A DNA stretch of 64,000 nucleotides from RGIG4608 sp051867875 (GTDB taxonomy: Bacteria; Bacillota; Clostridia; Oscillospirales; CAG-272), in the NCBI GenBank assembly GCA_051867875.1, contig JBJDZG010000004.1, forward strand, positions 1-64,000, in the 5' to 3' direction. Each line of letters opens with the position of its first letter. The stretch's first letter is position 1. Made by a program: the position numbers and the translations under genes. Below the pieces are notes generated by a model. It ran no database searches. It was given only the letters and a program-made list of their open reading frames with translations, and was not told where the DNA came from. This document shows positions 17,973 to 26,600 of the stretch, in pieces.

Positions 17973-18483
17973 TTTCTTCCACTGCCTTAGCAGTTACCTC
18001 TGCAAGTTTTTTCTCTTTTTCAGCCTTCATCACCTCTATCTCGCTTCGGAGCACGGCGATAACGAAAAGCGCTACGCCTACGCACACGAACGAATCCGCT
18101 ATGTTGAAAATGGCGAATTTAATCAGTCTTACGTCGATAAAATCTATTACGTAGCCGAGCAGACATCGGTCTATCATATTTCCGATTCCGCCGCCGAGTA
18201 TAAAACTCATTCCCACGCACAGAAGCTTATCGCCGTTTCTCTCCTTCCAAAGATAGAAGAAAAGGGCAATTATCGCAACGACGGATATCGTGAGGAATAT
18301 CCACCGTTCGTCGGGCTCGTTGAAGATGCTGAATGCCGCGCCCGTGTTTCTTACGTAGGTAAAATGAAACACGTTTTCAATTATCGGAACTGTTTCTTTA
18401 AGGTCTAAATTTATTACTGTCAGCCATTTGGTAAGCTGGTCGAGTCCTATCACACCGGCTATTATCAGAAGCCATACAAGCAT
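17944..18483 (-). CDS. lspA: Lipoprotein signal peptidase II
   Basis: Aspartyl membrane protease that removes lipoprotein signal peptides after lipid attachment. The 179 residues have four transmembrane helices; catalytic Asps are D105 in GNMIDR and D130 in FNIAD. The ATG at 18483 has GGAG 6 nt upstream; a longer frame to 18531 runs through the hairpin that follows ileS and is rejected. About 30 charged residues past the last helix (Lys/Glu-rich, then acidic) extend beyond the usual LspA end and overlap the rluD start. Confidence 0.95.
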   Translation of the reverse strand: MLVWLLIIAGVIGLDQLTKWLTVINLDLKETVPIIENVFHFTYVRNTGAAFSIFNEPDERWIFLTISVVAIIALFFYLWKERNGDKLLCVGMSFILGGGIGNMIDRCLLGYVIDFIDVRLIKFAIFNIADSFVCVGVALFVIAVLRSEIEVMKAEKEKKLAEVTAKAVEENAQNDTEAD

Positions 18484-18499
18484 TATTTTCTCCGTTCTG

Positions 18500-18533
18500 C
18501 CGTGGAGTGCGGCGGACTTGCCGCACCCCACGG
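18500..18533 (-). other. Strong intercistronic hairpin between ileS and lspA
   Basis: A 14-bp GC-rich stem (CCGTGGGGTGCGGC with its near-perfect complement, one G-U) and a 6-nt loop, placed between the ileS stop and the lspA SD. No T-run follows, so it is not a standard terminator; mRNA processing or stabilisation is more likely. Confidence 0.6.
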
Positions 18534-18543
18534 TCTAAAATTT

Positions 18544-21336
18544 TTATTCAAGAATTTTTCTGCATCTCTCGCAGATGAATCCGTCATCCGTAAACTCGCC
18601 CTCTGTGGAGTAAGACCAGCAACGGTCGCATTTGTGTCCGTCCGCCTTCTCTACGAGAACCGATATTCCGCTCTCGGTTTCGGTAAATGCGCCCTCTGCG
18701 GGAGTACCGCTGACGACGTGTGCCGCAGAAACGATGAATACCGTTGCAAGGTCGTCTCCAAAGCTGTCAAGGAGAGTCTTGTGCTCCTCGCTGTCGGCAA
18801 AAACAGTAACCTTAGCGTCAAGGGATTTACCTATGAGCTTGGACGCGCGCGCAAGTTCAAGAGCTTTCATTACGTCGTCACGAAGCTCAAAGAGCTTGTT
18901 CCAGTGCTCGCTTACAGAGCCGAACGTAAAGGAGTCGGAATATTCGGGCATATCGTTGAGGAATACGCTCTCCTTAACGTCACTTGACAAGTGAGGCATA
19001 GCCTGCCAAATCTCCTCTGCGGTAAATGAAAGCATGGGAGCGATAAGTCTTGTCATACCCGAAAGTATGAGGTACATAGCGGTCTGCGCGCTTCTTCTCG
19101 CTGTGCTGTCCTTCTTCTCAACGTAAACTCTGTCCTTCGTAATGTCGATATAGAGCTTTGAGAGGTCGTTGGTACAGAAGTTATTGACGCTATGGTATAC
19201 CGTGTGGAACTCGTATGTGTCATAGCCCTTGCGGATAGTTGCCGCAAGGTCGTTAAGACGGCTGAGAGCCCATTTGTCGATTTCGTAAAGCCCGTCGATG
19301 GGTACCATATCCGTATCGGGATTGAAATCGTTAAGATTTGCCAAGATGATACGGGAAGTATTTCTTATCTTTCTGTAAGTTTCGGAAAGCTGTTTGAAGA
19401 TATTATCGGAAACTCGGACGTCTACGCGGTAGTCGCTCGACGCAACCCAAAGGCGAACGATATCTGCGCCGTATTTATTAATCATCTCTTCGGGAGCTAC
19501 GGAATTGCCGAGGGACTTGTGCATCGCCTTACCCTCTCCGTCAACTACCCAACCGTGTGTAAGCACGGTCTTAAAGGGCGCGCCGCCTCCGAGTGCGCCG
19601 ACTGCCGTGAGAAGCGATGACTGGAACCAGCCTCTGTACTGGTCTGCGCCCTCAAGGTATACGTCGCTCGCCTCTCCGAGTTCGCGGTAGAGGTCCTGCG
19701 CGCAGAAGTGGGACGAGCCCGAGTCAAACCAACCGTCAAGCGTGTTGTGCTCCTTGTCGAAGTGAGTGCCGCCGCAGTGAGGACATACGAAGCCCTCGGG
19801 AAGAAGCTCCTCTGCGGGAAGGTCGAACCAAGCATTCGAGCCATGCTCACCGAATATTTCGGAAATTCTCTTGATAGTTTCATCGTTGCAGATGGGTTTT
19901 CCGCAGTCCTCGCAGTAGAATACGGGAATGGGAAGTCCCCAATGTCTTTGACGGGAGATGCACCAGTCGGCTCTCTCTCTAATCATCTGCTCCATTCTGT
20001 CGCCGCCCCACTCGGGAAGCCATGTAACGCCCTTGCAAGCGGAAACTGCCTCGTCCTTGAATGCATCCACCGAGCAGAACCACTGGGGTGTTGCGCGGAA
20101 GATGATGGGATTCTTACATCTCCAACAGTGCGGATATTCATGTTCAAATTCCTTTGAAGCAAAAAGCGCTCCGCTCTCCGTCATATCCGCAAGAATAGCT
20201 TCGTTGGACTTTTCATAGTAAAGTCCTGCGAACTTGCCCGCGTCTTTGGTCTGGAAACCTCTGTCGTCAACGGGAACAATAATATCAATTCCGTATCTCG
20301 TGCAGGTCTGATAGTCGTCCGCACCAAATCCCGGAGCAGTATGAACACAGCCCGTACCGCTGTCCATAGTGACGTAATCGGCATTTACCACGAGGCTCTC
20401 ACGGTCAAGGAAGGGGTGTTTAGCCTTCATAAATTCAAATTCTTTACCGGGCATCTTTGCAACTACTTCGTAATTTTCAATCTTGCCCTCTTCCATGGTC
20501 TTGGCAAGAAGAGCCTCGGCTACGATATAGCACTCGCCGTTCTCTGCCCTTGCTACGACGTAATCCTCGTCGGGATTGAGTGCGATGGCAAGGTTTCCGG
20601 GAAGAGTCCATGTAGTCGTCGTCCAGATGATAAAGTAGGTATTGCTGAGGTCGCAAACGCCCGAAAGCTTTCCGAGGTCGTCGTTGACTCTGAATTTTAC
20701 GTAGATAGAGGTACACTTATCGGTTGCATACTCAATTTCGGCTTCCGCAAGCGCGGTTTCGTCCTTCGGGCACCAGTAAACGGGTTTAAGTCCCTTATAA
20801 ATATAGCCCTTCTTATACATTTCGCCGAACACGAGGACCTCTTTTGCTTCAAAATCGGGATTCATCGTGAGATAGGGGTGCTCCCAATCGGCAGTAACTC
20901 CGAGGCGCTTGAACTGCTCTCTCTGGATATCGACGAAGTTCTGTGCGAAATCGTGGCACTGGCTTCTGAACTCGGAAATGCTCATCTTCTTTCTGTCAAG
21001 CTTATTCTTTTTGATAATAGCCGACTCAATGGGCATACCGTGGTTGTCCCAGCCCGGAACGTAAGGTACTCTGTATCCTTCCATAGTCTTGGACTTGTTG
21101 ATAAAGTCCTTCAAAATCTTATTAAGTGCAGTACCCATGTGGATATTGCCGTTGGAGAAAGGAGGTCCGTCGTGAAGAACGAAAACGGGCTTGCCCGCAC
21201 TCCTTTCCTGCATTTGTGAGTAAAGGTCAATACTCTTCCAGTAGTCGAGCATAAGGGGCTCTCTTGTGGGTAGGTTTGCTCTCATCTCAAATTTCGTACT
21301 GGGAAGATTTAATGTGCTTGTGTAATCCTTTGCCAT
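18544..21336 (-). CDS. ileS: Isoleucyl-tRNA synthetase
   Basis: Class I synthetase that charges tRNA-Ile and edits valine. The 930 residues match the bacterial type. The first signature reads HMGT (in GNIHMGTALNK) rather than HIGH, and the KMSKS site reads AMHKS (GKAMHKSLGNS). The C-terminal zinc motif CDRCWSY...CERC is intact, and the CP1 editing domain lies in the middle. GGAG is 7 nt before the ATG. Expression is under a T-box leader, so it should respond to uncharged tRNA-Ile. It heads the ileS-lspA-rluD operon. Confidence 0.97.
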   Translation of the reverse strand: MAKDYTSTLNLPSTKFEMRANLPTREPLMLDYWKSIDLYSQMQERSAGKPVFVLHDGPPFSNGNIHMGTALNKILKDFINKSKTMEGYRVPYVPGWDNHGMPIESAIIKKNKLDRKKMSISEFRSQCHDFAQNFVDIQREQFKRLGVTADWEHPYLTMNPDFEAKEVLVFGEMYKKGYIYKGLKPVYWCPKDETALAEAEIEYATDKCTSIYVKFRVNDDLGKLSGVCDLSNTYFIIWTTTTWTLPGNLAIALNPDEDYVVARAENGECYIVAEALLAKTMEEGKIENYEVVAKMPGKEFEFMKAKHPFLDRESLVVNADYVTMDSGTGCVHTAPGFGADDYQTCTRYGIDIIVPVDDRGFQTKDAGKFAGLYYEKSNEAILADMTESGALFASKEFEHEYPHCWRCKNPIIFRATPQWFCSVDAFKDEAVSACKGVTWLPEWGGDRMEQMIRERADWCISRQRHWGLPIPVFYCEDCGKPICNDETIKRISEIFGEHGSNAWFDLPAEELLPEGFVCPHCGGTHFDKEHNTLDGWFDSGSSHFCAQDLYRELGEASDVYLEGADQYRGWFQSSLLTAVGALGGGAPFKTVLTHGWVVDGEGKAMHKSLGNSVAPEEMINKYGADIVRLWVASSDYRVDVRVSDNIFKQLSETYRKIRNTSRIILANLNDFNPDTDMVPIDGLYEIDKWALSRLNDLAATIRKGYDTYEFHTVYHSVNNFCTNDLSKLYIDITKDRVYVEKKDSTARRSAQTAMYLILSGMTRLIAPMLSFTAEEIWQAMPHLSSDVKESVFLNDMPEYSDSFTFGSVSEHWNKLFELRDDVMKALELARASKLIGKSLDAKVTVFADSEEHKTLLDSFGDDLATVFIVSAAHVVSGTPAEGAFTETESGISVLVEKADGHKCDRCWSYSTEGEFTDDGFICERCRKILE

Positions 21337-21365
21337 AATATATCTCCTTTAATTGTTATCGAAAT

Positions 21366-21597
21366 CAGTATAAAAAAAGCCCCATAAACCCGAAGGCTTA
21401 TGAGACGGAATTACCGCGGTACCACTCAATTTGTGTATAAAACACCACTCTGTATCTTTAACGCAGACGTACGGACCTCTTAAGGTTATTGTCGGAGGTC
21501 GGCTCAAAAGTGATTTGTGTATTCTTACTCGCCATGCGCTCGCACCGCCCGCGCACTCTCTGTCAGCTTTCGGAAAACACCGTCTTTTTCAACGCCA
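21366..21597 (-). promoter_or_regulatory. T-box riboswitch of ileS, with terminator
   Basis: Fills most of the 320-nt space before ileS. On the minus strand it has an AGAGAG element, a possible Ile specifier ATC in ACAAATCACTTTT (near 21510), and the conserved antiterminator T-box GAGTGGTACCGCGG (near 21413-21426). TGGT matches the ACCA end of tRNA-Ile. It ends in a terminator CATAAGCC-TTCG-GGTTTATG followed by GGGC and a run of seven T (near 21372-21401). Uncharged tRNA-Ile should favour read-through. Confidence 0.9.
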
Positions 21598-21603
21598 TAT
21601 TGA

Positions 21604-21632
21604 ATTTTAACACAAAAAAAATTTTTTGTCAA
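21604..21632 (-). promoter_or_regulatory. Promoter of the ileS T-box leader
   Basis: Minus strand: -35 TTGACA (21627-21632), 17-bp spacer, -10 TAAAAT (21604-21609). It lies just past the ylmH stop. Confidence 0.75.
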
Positions 21633-21657
21633 CATTTTTGCATTATTTTATTTAATA

Positions 21658-22479
21658 TTATATATATTTGTCGGCAAAAAGCCTTATCCTGCCCTTTTTC
21701 GTGGGTTGGGAAACATCTCTTACGATATATTTACCATATCCGCGCGCGGAAATAATATCGTTCTCTTTAACCGCCGTGTCGGTCTTTTGAGCGATTTCGT
21801 AATTGTGCTCAACAGCGCCGCCCGTAATCAAATTTTGCGCCTTTTCCCTTGAAAGATTGAATATCGACGCCACCACGCAGTCAAGGCGCTCTGACGCGAC
21901 GGTATCGGTAAACGCTTGGTATTTTTGAGTCGAGGGCATATTAATATCGACCTCTGTCCTCTCAACTTTAACCTTGTCGTTGCCTATCGCGTTAAGGGAA
22001 AGCAGAATGTGGCTCCCGATATCCTTCGTGCAGAAAACGAGCGCGGAATGTTCATCAATTACGCAGATATCCCCAAGCGTTTCCCTCTCAATTCCAAGGG
22101 ACAAAATGCTTCCGAGATAATCTCTGTGCGTGAGCGTGCGAAATCCGCTGCCCGTAATTTTGAGCGCAACGAGTGCGTCCGAAAAATCCTCGGCGAGCAT
22201 ATCGAAAAGCGTATTTTCATCACCGCCGTCAGCGGCGATGACAATATATTCGGGCAAAAGAAAGATTTGCTTTCTCTGGGCATTTTTGTACCCGCCGAAA
22301 AAGCAAATCCTGTCCTTCTTTCCTTTTGAGGAAAAGTAACTTTGAGCCCTGTACTGCTCGCTCGGTGTAAGAAATGACGAATGACGGACAGCTCCGCCGT
22401 CAGCTCTTCTTTCCAAATCGTCGAGCCTCGCCAAAAAGAGCTTCAGCTCTTTATTTCCATAGGCTTCAAAATAACTCAT
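21658..22479 (-). CDS. YlmH-like S4-domain RNA-binding protein
   Basis: 273 residues. The N-terminal half is a YlmH-specific domain (FLTPSEQ near 40, FFGGY near 60); the C-terminal S4 domain (about 190-260) has the REKAQNLI...VNY-type pattern, here GGAVEHNYE. YlmH family proteins are ribosome-associated. The start is 3 nt after the sepF stop with no clear SD, so it is translationally coupled. In other Firmicutes divIVA follows ylmH; here the ileS leader follows directly. Confidence 0.85.
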   Translation of the reverse strand: MSYFEAYGNKELKLFLARLDDLERRADGGAVRHSSFLTPSEQYRAQSYFSSKGKKDRICFFGGYKNAQRKQIFLLPEYIVIAADGGDENTLFDMLAEDFSDALVALKITGSGFRTLTHRDYLGSILSLGIERETLGDICVIDEHSALVFCTKDIGSHILLSLNAIGNDKVKVERTEVDINMPSTQKYQAFTDTVASERLDCVVASIFNLSREKAQNLITGGAVEHNYEIAQKTDTAVKENDIISARGYGKYIVRDVSQPTKKGRIRLFADKYI

Positions 22480-22482
22480 ATT

Positions 22483-22935
22483 TTATTCAGCGTCGTTATA
22501 GGAGGATTCGTCCTCTGACTCTTCCTCAACGTTTTCAAAATCCGTAACGCCGACGTTTCTGGGAGCAAATACGAGAGTGGTCTTGGTAACGCTCTTCATA
22601 TCTCCGCCGAGAACGTGAATAGCGCCCATAAGGAAGTCGATAAGTCTTATAGCTCCCTGTCTGTCGAGAGATTCAATATTGAGAACTACCGTGCTGCCTG
22701 ATGCGAGATGGTCTGCGATAGCAGGACCGTCGGCATAGCTCTTGGGCTTAACCACTTTAAGAGAAACCGCACTTGAACCGCCTCCGAAAGAAACGCCTTC
22801 GCTCTTCTTTTCGCCGTATGTAGTTACGTCCTCATCGGTTTCCTCTGCATCGCCGTAAATATCATCGTCGTCACGGTAATACTTATCGTAATCGTTGCTG
22901 TCTTTCTTTCCGAAAATAGATTGTAAGTTTTTCAT
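22483..22935 (-). CDS. sepF: Cell division protein SepF
   Basis: 150 residues. An N-terminal amphipathic membrane-targeting stretch (MKNLQSIFGKK) is followed by an acidic Asp/Glu/Tyr-rich linker (about 13-60), and then the SepF core (about 62-130) with VLNIESLDRQGAIRLIDF and LVFAPRNV. SepF anchors and bundles FtsZ at the septum. An in-frame TTG at 22947 abuts the SD; the ATG at 22935 is 12 nt after AGAAGG and gives the typical N-terminus. A strong promoter precedes it. Confidence 0.92.
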   Translation of the reverse strand: MKNLQSIFGKKDSNDYDKYYRDDDDIYGDAEETDEDVTTYGEKKSEGVSFGGGSSAVSLKVVKPKSYADGPAIADHLASGSTVVLNIESLDRQGAIRLIDFLMGAIHVLGGDMKSVTKTTLVFAPRNVGVTDFENVEEESEDESSYNDAE

Positions 22936-23037
22936 TTTTTTGTCCAACCTTCTTTAATTTTTTATTTACTGATTTTTATTAAACAATTTCCTGCCCATTT
23001 CACAACTTATAATAAACATAAAAACAAGCTCTCTTAT

Positions 23038-23066
23038 ATTATGTAATTTTTTTTGCAAAATGTCAA
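23038..23066 (-). promoter_or_regulatory. Promoter of sepF-ylmH
   Basis: Minus strand: -35 TTGACA (23061-23066), 17-bp spacer rich in A, -10 CATAAT (23038-23043). About 100 nt of AT-rich leader follow before the start. Confidence 0.75.
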
Positions 23067-23171
23067 GCACTAATTGATAACTTTCGTAAAAATATTTCAA
23101 ATATTCGCTGTTTTTTTAGCATTTTGGCATAATTTCGGTCAATCGGGGTAAGATTTTTCCTCCGAGCTTTT

Positions 23172-24449
23172 CTATTTTTTAAGCACCCTGCCGTCGTACA
23201 TTCCGCCCGTGTCAAGGATTATGAGGTCGTTAAGGTCGAGACATTCCCGCCAATTCTCGTCATCTCGGTCAAGCTTTTTTACTATGTAATAGCCCTCGCT
23301 CTCGGAGATTATCTCCACGCGTCTGAAATACACGACGCTTGCACTGAGAATATACACCCCGCTCTTCTCTTCTCCGCTCTCCTTGTCGGTAAGGGTAACG
23401 AGTGCCTGCTTCGGCACGCGATAGCCTTCCGTGAATGATATATCGAGTTTTACACCTTGATATCGCGTGTAATCAAAATCCGCGGGCATCGTAGAGCAGG
23501 AAAACACGAGCATCGTGTGCTCCCCGTCGCTCTCGCCTATTCGCTCAAGCGTGAGATTTACCTCTCTTTCCCTGATATCAAAAAGCGTTGCAGAATAGCT
23601 TTTCCCCTCTCCGAGAAGCCCTGCCGTGCCGTTATCGCAATAGGTGACTATATGCCAAGTGCTTGAAAGAACGAATTTGCATATATATCCGCTCGTCCTG
23701 ACGGGCTTTTTCTTGATATCCGAGGTCATTTTCTTCAAATTTTCAAGTGTGAGAGAGGTCAGAAGCTCGGGAGTCAGTATTTCCTCGTATCCGTCGCAGG
23801 AATGGTAAAAATATCCCCCGTGTTCTGCCGAAACATACTCGATTTCTCCTTTGAACGAGGTATAAAGCCCGTCAAGTTTTTTCTCCGTTTGCTCTATCTC
23901 CGCGTCATAGTTTTTGACCTTACCCTCGTATATTTTCATTTTGTTGAGGGCTATGAGAAGCTGATTTTCAAGGCTTTTTGCCTTGACGCTCTCGCCCTTT
24001 GCATTGCAGGTCATAACGGCACCGTAAAGCTTGTCAATTTCGACTTCGAGCTTCTCGATATCAACTGCCGACACAAGCCCCTTGACGTTGCTCTGCTTGT
24101 ATATTTCAAGCTCGTTTTGGAGCTTTTCTATCTCGGCATTCACATTTTCGTCATTCGGCTTTGAATAGACCGCACCGACAATCATATCCACGGACGCGCG
24201 CTCGCCGTTCGAGAGATACGGACGGAACGCACCGCCGTTTTGCGCCTTTACCGTCTGCTCGTCGCGGACAATGAGCCCTTCGAGGACGACGGACGAGTTC
24301 TGCTTTACAAGCCCCGCGGGGGTGGTCGCAACACTCTCGGAAAGCCCGAGAGCTATGTGATAAACAGTATATAAAATAAGCAAGGAGATAATTACGGTCA
24401 GCGCTTTCCACGCAAAAGAAAATTTCGTTTTTTTCGTCTTTTCCGCCAT
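23172..24449 (-). CDS. HlyD-like membrane-fusion/adaptor protein
   Basis: 425 residues: a short basic N-terminus, one transmembrane helix (about 17-35), a barrel-sandwich half-motif, an extended coiled-coil (about 100-200, heptads of E/K/L), then beta-rich domains. This is the layout of HlyD-type periplasmic adaptor proteins that Clostridia carry beside sepF. No ABC exporter, RND pump or TolC-like partner lies nearby, so the partner is unknown. AAGGGGG precedes the ATG; it follows miaA by 18 nt in the same operon. Confidence 0.75.
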   Translation of the reverse strand: MAEKTKKTKFSFAWKALTVIISLLILYTVYHIALGLSESVATTPAGLVKQNSSVVLEGLIVRDEQTVKAQNGGAFRPYLSNGERASVDMIVGAVYSKPNDENVNAEIEKLQNELEIYKQSNVKGLVSAVDIEKLEVEIDKLYGAVMTCNAKGESVKAKSLENQLLIALNKMKIYEGKVKNYDAEIEQTEKKLDGLYTSFKGEIEYVSAEHGGYFYHSCDGYEEILTPELLTSLTLENLKKMTSDIKKKPVRTSGYICKFVLSSTWHIVTYCDNGTAGLLGEGKSYSATLFDIREREVNLTLERIGESDGEHTMLVFSCSTMPADFDYTRYQGVKLDISFTEGYRVPKQALVTLTDKESGEEKSGVYILSASVVYFRRVEIISESEGYYIVKKLDRDDENWRECLDLNDLIILDTGGMYDGRVLKK

Positions 24450-24467
24450 ACTTATCCCCCTTACGTA

Positions 24468-25403
24468 TCAGTTTTCTTTTATTATTTTTTCCGCCTCGTC
24501 GGCAAGGTCGGAAAGCGTTTTGCCGTCAGCCAAAAGCCACCTGACGTCCCCGTGAGCGGAGAACCAGGTAAGCTGACGCTTTGCGTATCTTCTCGTGGCA
24601 ATTTTCAAGTCCTCAACTGCCTCATCGAGCGTTTTTCCACCCTCAAAATATGACAAAAGCTCCTTGTAGCCTATCGCCTGCGCAGCAGTTGCATTTGATT
24701 CAAAAACTCCGTCGTCGAGCAGGGCTTTCGTTTCTTCAAGAAGTCCCGCGTCAAGCATTTTGTCAACGCGGAGATTTATTCTTTCGTAAAGGATTTCTCT
24801 ATCGGCGTATTTTATGCCTATCTGCACCGCCTCGTATTTGCTCTCAAAGCTCTTGCTCACGGCATCGATTTGACTTTTCGTTTTTCCCGAGGTCTTGTAT
24901 ATTTCGAGCGCGCGGATAACGCGCTTTACGTTGTTCGGGTGAATTTCCTCGGCAGATACGGGGTCAATCTCCCGCAGTTTTTCGTGGAGCGCCTCATTTC
25001 CGTACAAAAGGGCAAATTCCTTCATTTCTTTTCTGAAAGCAACGTCTGTTTCGGTGCTCTCAAAATCCGCCCCCGACAGAAATCTGTCAAGATACAGTCC
25101 CGTACCGCCGCAGAAAATCGGGAGCTTTCCGCGGGAAAGTATGTCCTGCACCGCGCTTTTCGCGAGCGGTATGTAATCCGCGCAAGAAAACGGTGAATGG
25201 GGGTCGGCAAAATCGAAAAGGTGATGCTTCGCCGCCGCAAGCTCGTCTGCGTCGGGCTTCGCCGTGCCGATATTCATTTGCTTGTATATCTGCATTGAAT
25301 CGCAGCAGATTATCTCCCCGTCAAGCCTTTTTGCAAGCTCGACGGCGAGCGCGCTCTTGCCGCTCGCGGTTGGTCCTACGACCGCCAAAATTCTCGGTTT
25401 CAT
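24468..25403 (-). CDS. miaA: tRNA dimethylallyltransferase MiaA
   Basis: Transfers a dimethylallyl group to A37 of tRNAs that read UNN codons. The 311 residues have the P-loop GPTASGKSA (10-18), the DSMQIYKQMNIGTAKP motif split by its helix, and the C-terminal RYAKRQLTWF motif. Two ATGs lie in frame; the one at 25403 is 6 nt after GGAG and is used, while 25409 abuts it. Co-transcribed with the HlyD-like gene. Confidence 0.96.
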   Translation of the reverse strand: MKPRILAVVGPTASGKSALAVELAKRLDGEIICCDSMQIYKQMNIGTAKPDADELAAAKHHLFDFADPHSPFSCADYIPLAKSAVQDILSRGKLPIFCGGTGLYLDRFLSGADFESTETDVAFRKEMKEFALLYGNEALHEKLREIDPVSAEEIHPNNVKRVIRALEIYKTSGKTKSQIDAVSKSFESKYEAVQIGIKYADREILYERINLRVDKMLDAGLLEETKALLDDGVFESNATAAQAIGYKELLSYFEGGKTLDEAVEDLKIATRRYAKRQLTWFSAHGDVRWLLADGKTLSDLADEAEKIIKEN

Positions 25404-25439
25404 TTGCATCTCCTGTTGTGGTACTTAATTTGTAAAGAT

Positions 25440-25464
25440 GCAACTTTTTTCGGAAAAAAGTTGC
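25440..25464. repeat. Hairpin in the miaA leader
   Basis: GCAACTTTTTT, loop CGG, AAAAAAGTTGC: an 11-bp perfect stem about 40 nt before miaA on the minus strand, followed by an imperfect copy of the arm (GCAAAAAACC...TTTTTGC). It lies in the transcribed leader; it could be an attenuator or a dispersed repeat. Confidence 0.45.
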
Positions 25465-25530
25465 AAAAAACCTTTTTGCAGAGCTTCACGGTGTAAATCT
25501 CGCACAAATTGATTTTATTTTAACCGGTTT

Positions 25531-25559
25531 ATTATACCATACTCATTATGTCAAATCAA
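25531..25559 (-). promoter_or_regulatory. Promoter of miaA-hlyD-like operon
   Basis: Minus strand: -35 TTGATT (25554-25559), 17-bp spacer, -10 TATAAT (25531-25536). It overlaps the 3' end of the upstream dehydrogenase gene. Confidence 0.65.
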
Positions 25560-26499
25560 CTCTGTTTCGCGTTTTTCCCGAGAAAAATGCCACTATATTT
25601 TCTCTCACCTCATCGCAGAGGCGAACTCTCGATTCATACGCTCCCCAAGCCATGTGCGGTGTTAGAATGACATTGCCCATATTCTTGATTTCATAGAACG
25701 GGTGCCCATTGGAAAACGGCTCGGCAGAATACACGTCGCATCCGAAACCGCTGATTTTTCCGCTCTTTACGGCTTCCGCTACGGCTCTCTCATCGGTCAC
25801 TGCGCCGCGCGCCACGTTTACTAAAATAACGCCGTCACGCATACATGAAATGCGCTCCTCATTTATAAGTCCTCTTGTACCGTCATTCAGCGGTGTATGT
25901 ACGGTAATAATGTCGCACTCACGGCAGAGCGTGTCGATATCGACACACTCGAAACCTTCCACCGCTTCCCTTTTGTTCACCAAAATTCTGCAACCGAGTG
26001 CGTCGGCAATTTTTGCCACCTTGCGTCCTATATTGCCAAAGCCCACGATGCCCCAAGTCTTGCCCTCTATCTCGTGATACGCAGGCGTAAGAATATTTGC
26101 AACACCGCACTCGCTGTATTTTCCGCTCGCAACACTCTCGCGGTAATCAAAAATTTTATTGCAGAGATCGAGCACCATTCCCGCCGTAATCTGAGCGACG
26201 CTGCTTGTTGAATAGCCGACGACGTTGCAGACACCTATTTTCCTCTCGCGCGCAAAGGCGAGGTCGATATTGTCAAAGCCCGTCGCGGTTACGCAGATGA
26301 GCTTAAGATTTTTCGCGTCCGAAAGATTATGCTCGCCGAGTTTAAGTTTATTCGTAACTGCCACGTCGCAGTCTGCGACTCTGAACGCAATCTCTGCGTC
26401 CGTGCTCGTCGGATATATTTCAATCTCGCCAAGATCGGAAAAATAAGAAAGGTCTATATCCTCACCCAAGGTGAGCGCATCAAGAAAAACTATTTTCAT
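25546..26499 (-). CDS. D-2-hydroxyacid dehydrogenase (NAD-dependent)
   Basis: 317 residues. Rossmann motif GFGNIG at 153-158; catalytic triad R231 (VNVARG), E260 and H282 (TPHMAW). This is the D-isomer specific 2-hydroxyacid dehydrogenase family; hydroxypyruvate/glycerate or related substrates are plausible but not decided by sequence. The ATG at 26499 is 6 nt after GGAG; the frame up to 26538 lacks an SD. It lies between the S24 repressor terminator and miaA, apparently alone. Confidence 0.88.
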   Translation of the reverse strand: MKIVFLDALTLGEDIDLSYFSDLGEIEIYPTSTDAEIAFRVADCDVAVTNKLKLGEHNLSDAKNLKLICVTATGFDNIDLAFARERKIGVCNVVGYSTSSVAQITAGMVLDLCNKIFDYRESVASGKYSECGVANILTPAYHEIEGKTWGIVGFGNIGRKVAKIADALGCRILVNKREAVEGFECVDIDTLCRECDIITVHTPLNDGTRGLINEERISCMRDGVILVNVARGAVTDERAVAEAVKSGKISGFGCDVYSAEPFSNGHPFYEIKNMGNVILTPHMAWGAYESRVRLCDEVRENIVAFFSGKTRNRVDLT

Positions 26500-26551
26500 A
26501 AAATACTCCGTTTCATAGGTAAAATTTAAGCAATACAATGTATTTTAACAT

Positions 26552-26586
26552 AAAAAAGGCACGATTACAATAGAATCGCGCCTTTA
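26552..26586 (-). terminator. Terminator of the S24 repressor gene
   Basis: Minus strand AAAGGCGCGATT, 7-nt loop, AATCGTGCCTTT with one G-U, then a T-run. It separates the repressor gene from the dehydrogenase gene. Confidence 0.85.
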
Positions 26587-26600
26587 ATTTCAAAATTTTA

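Noticed and set aside
20341..21219. Open frame of about 292 codons on the plus strand inside ileS
   Set aside because: Antisense to the conserved IleRS core; no family resemblance or initiation signals.
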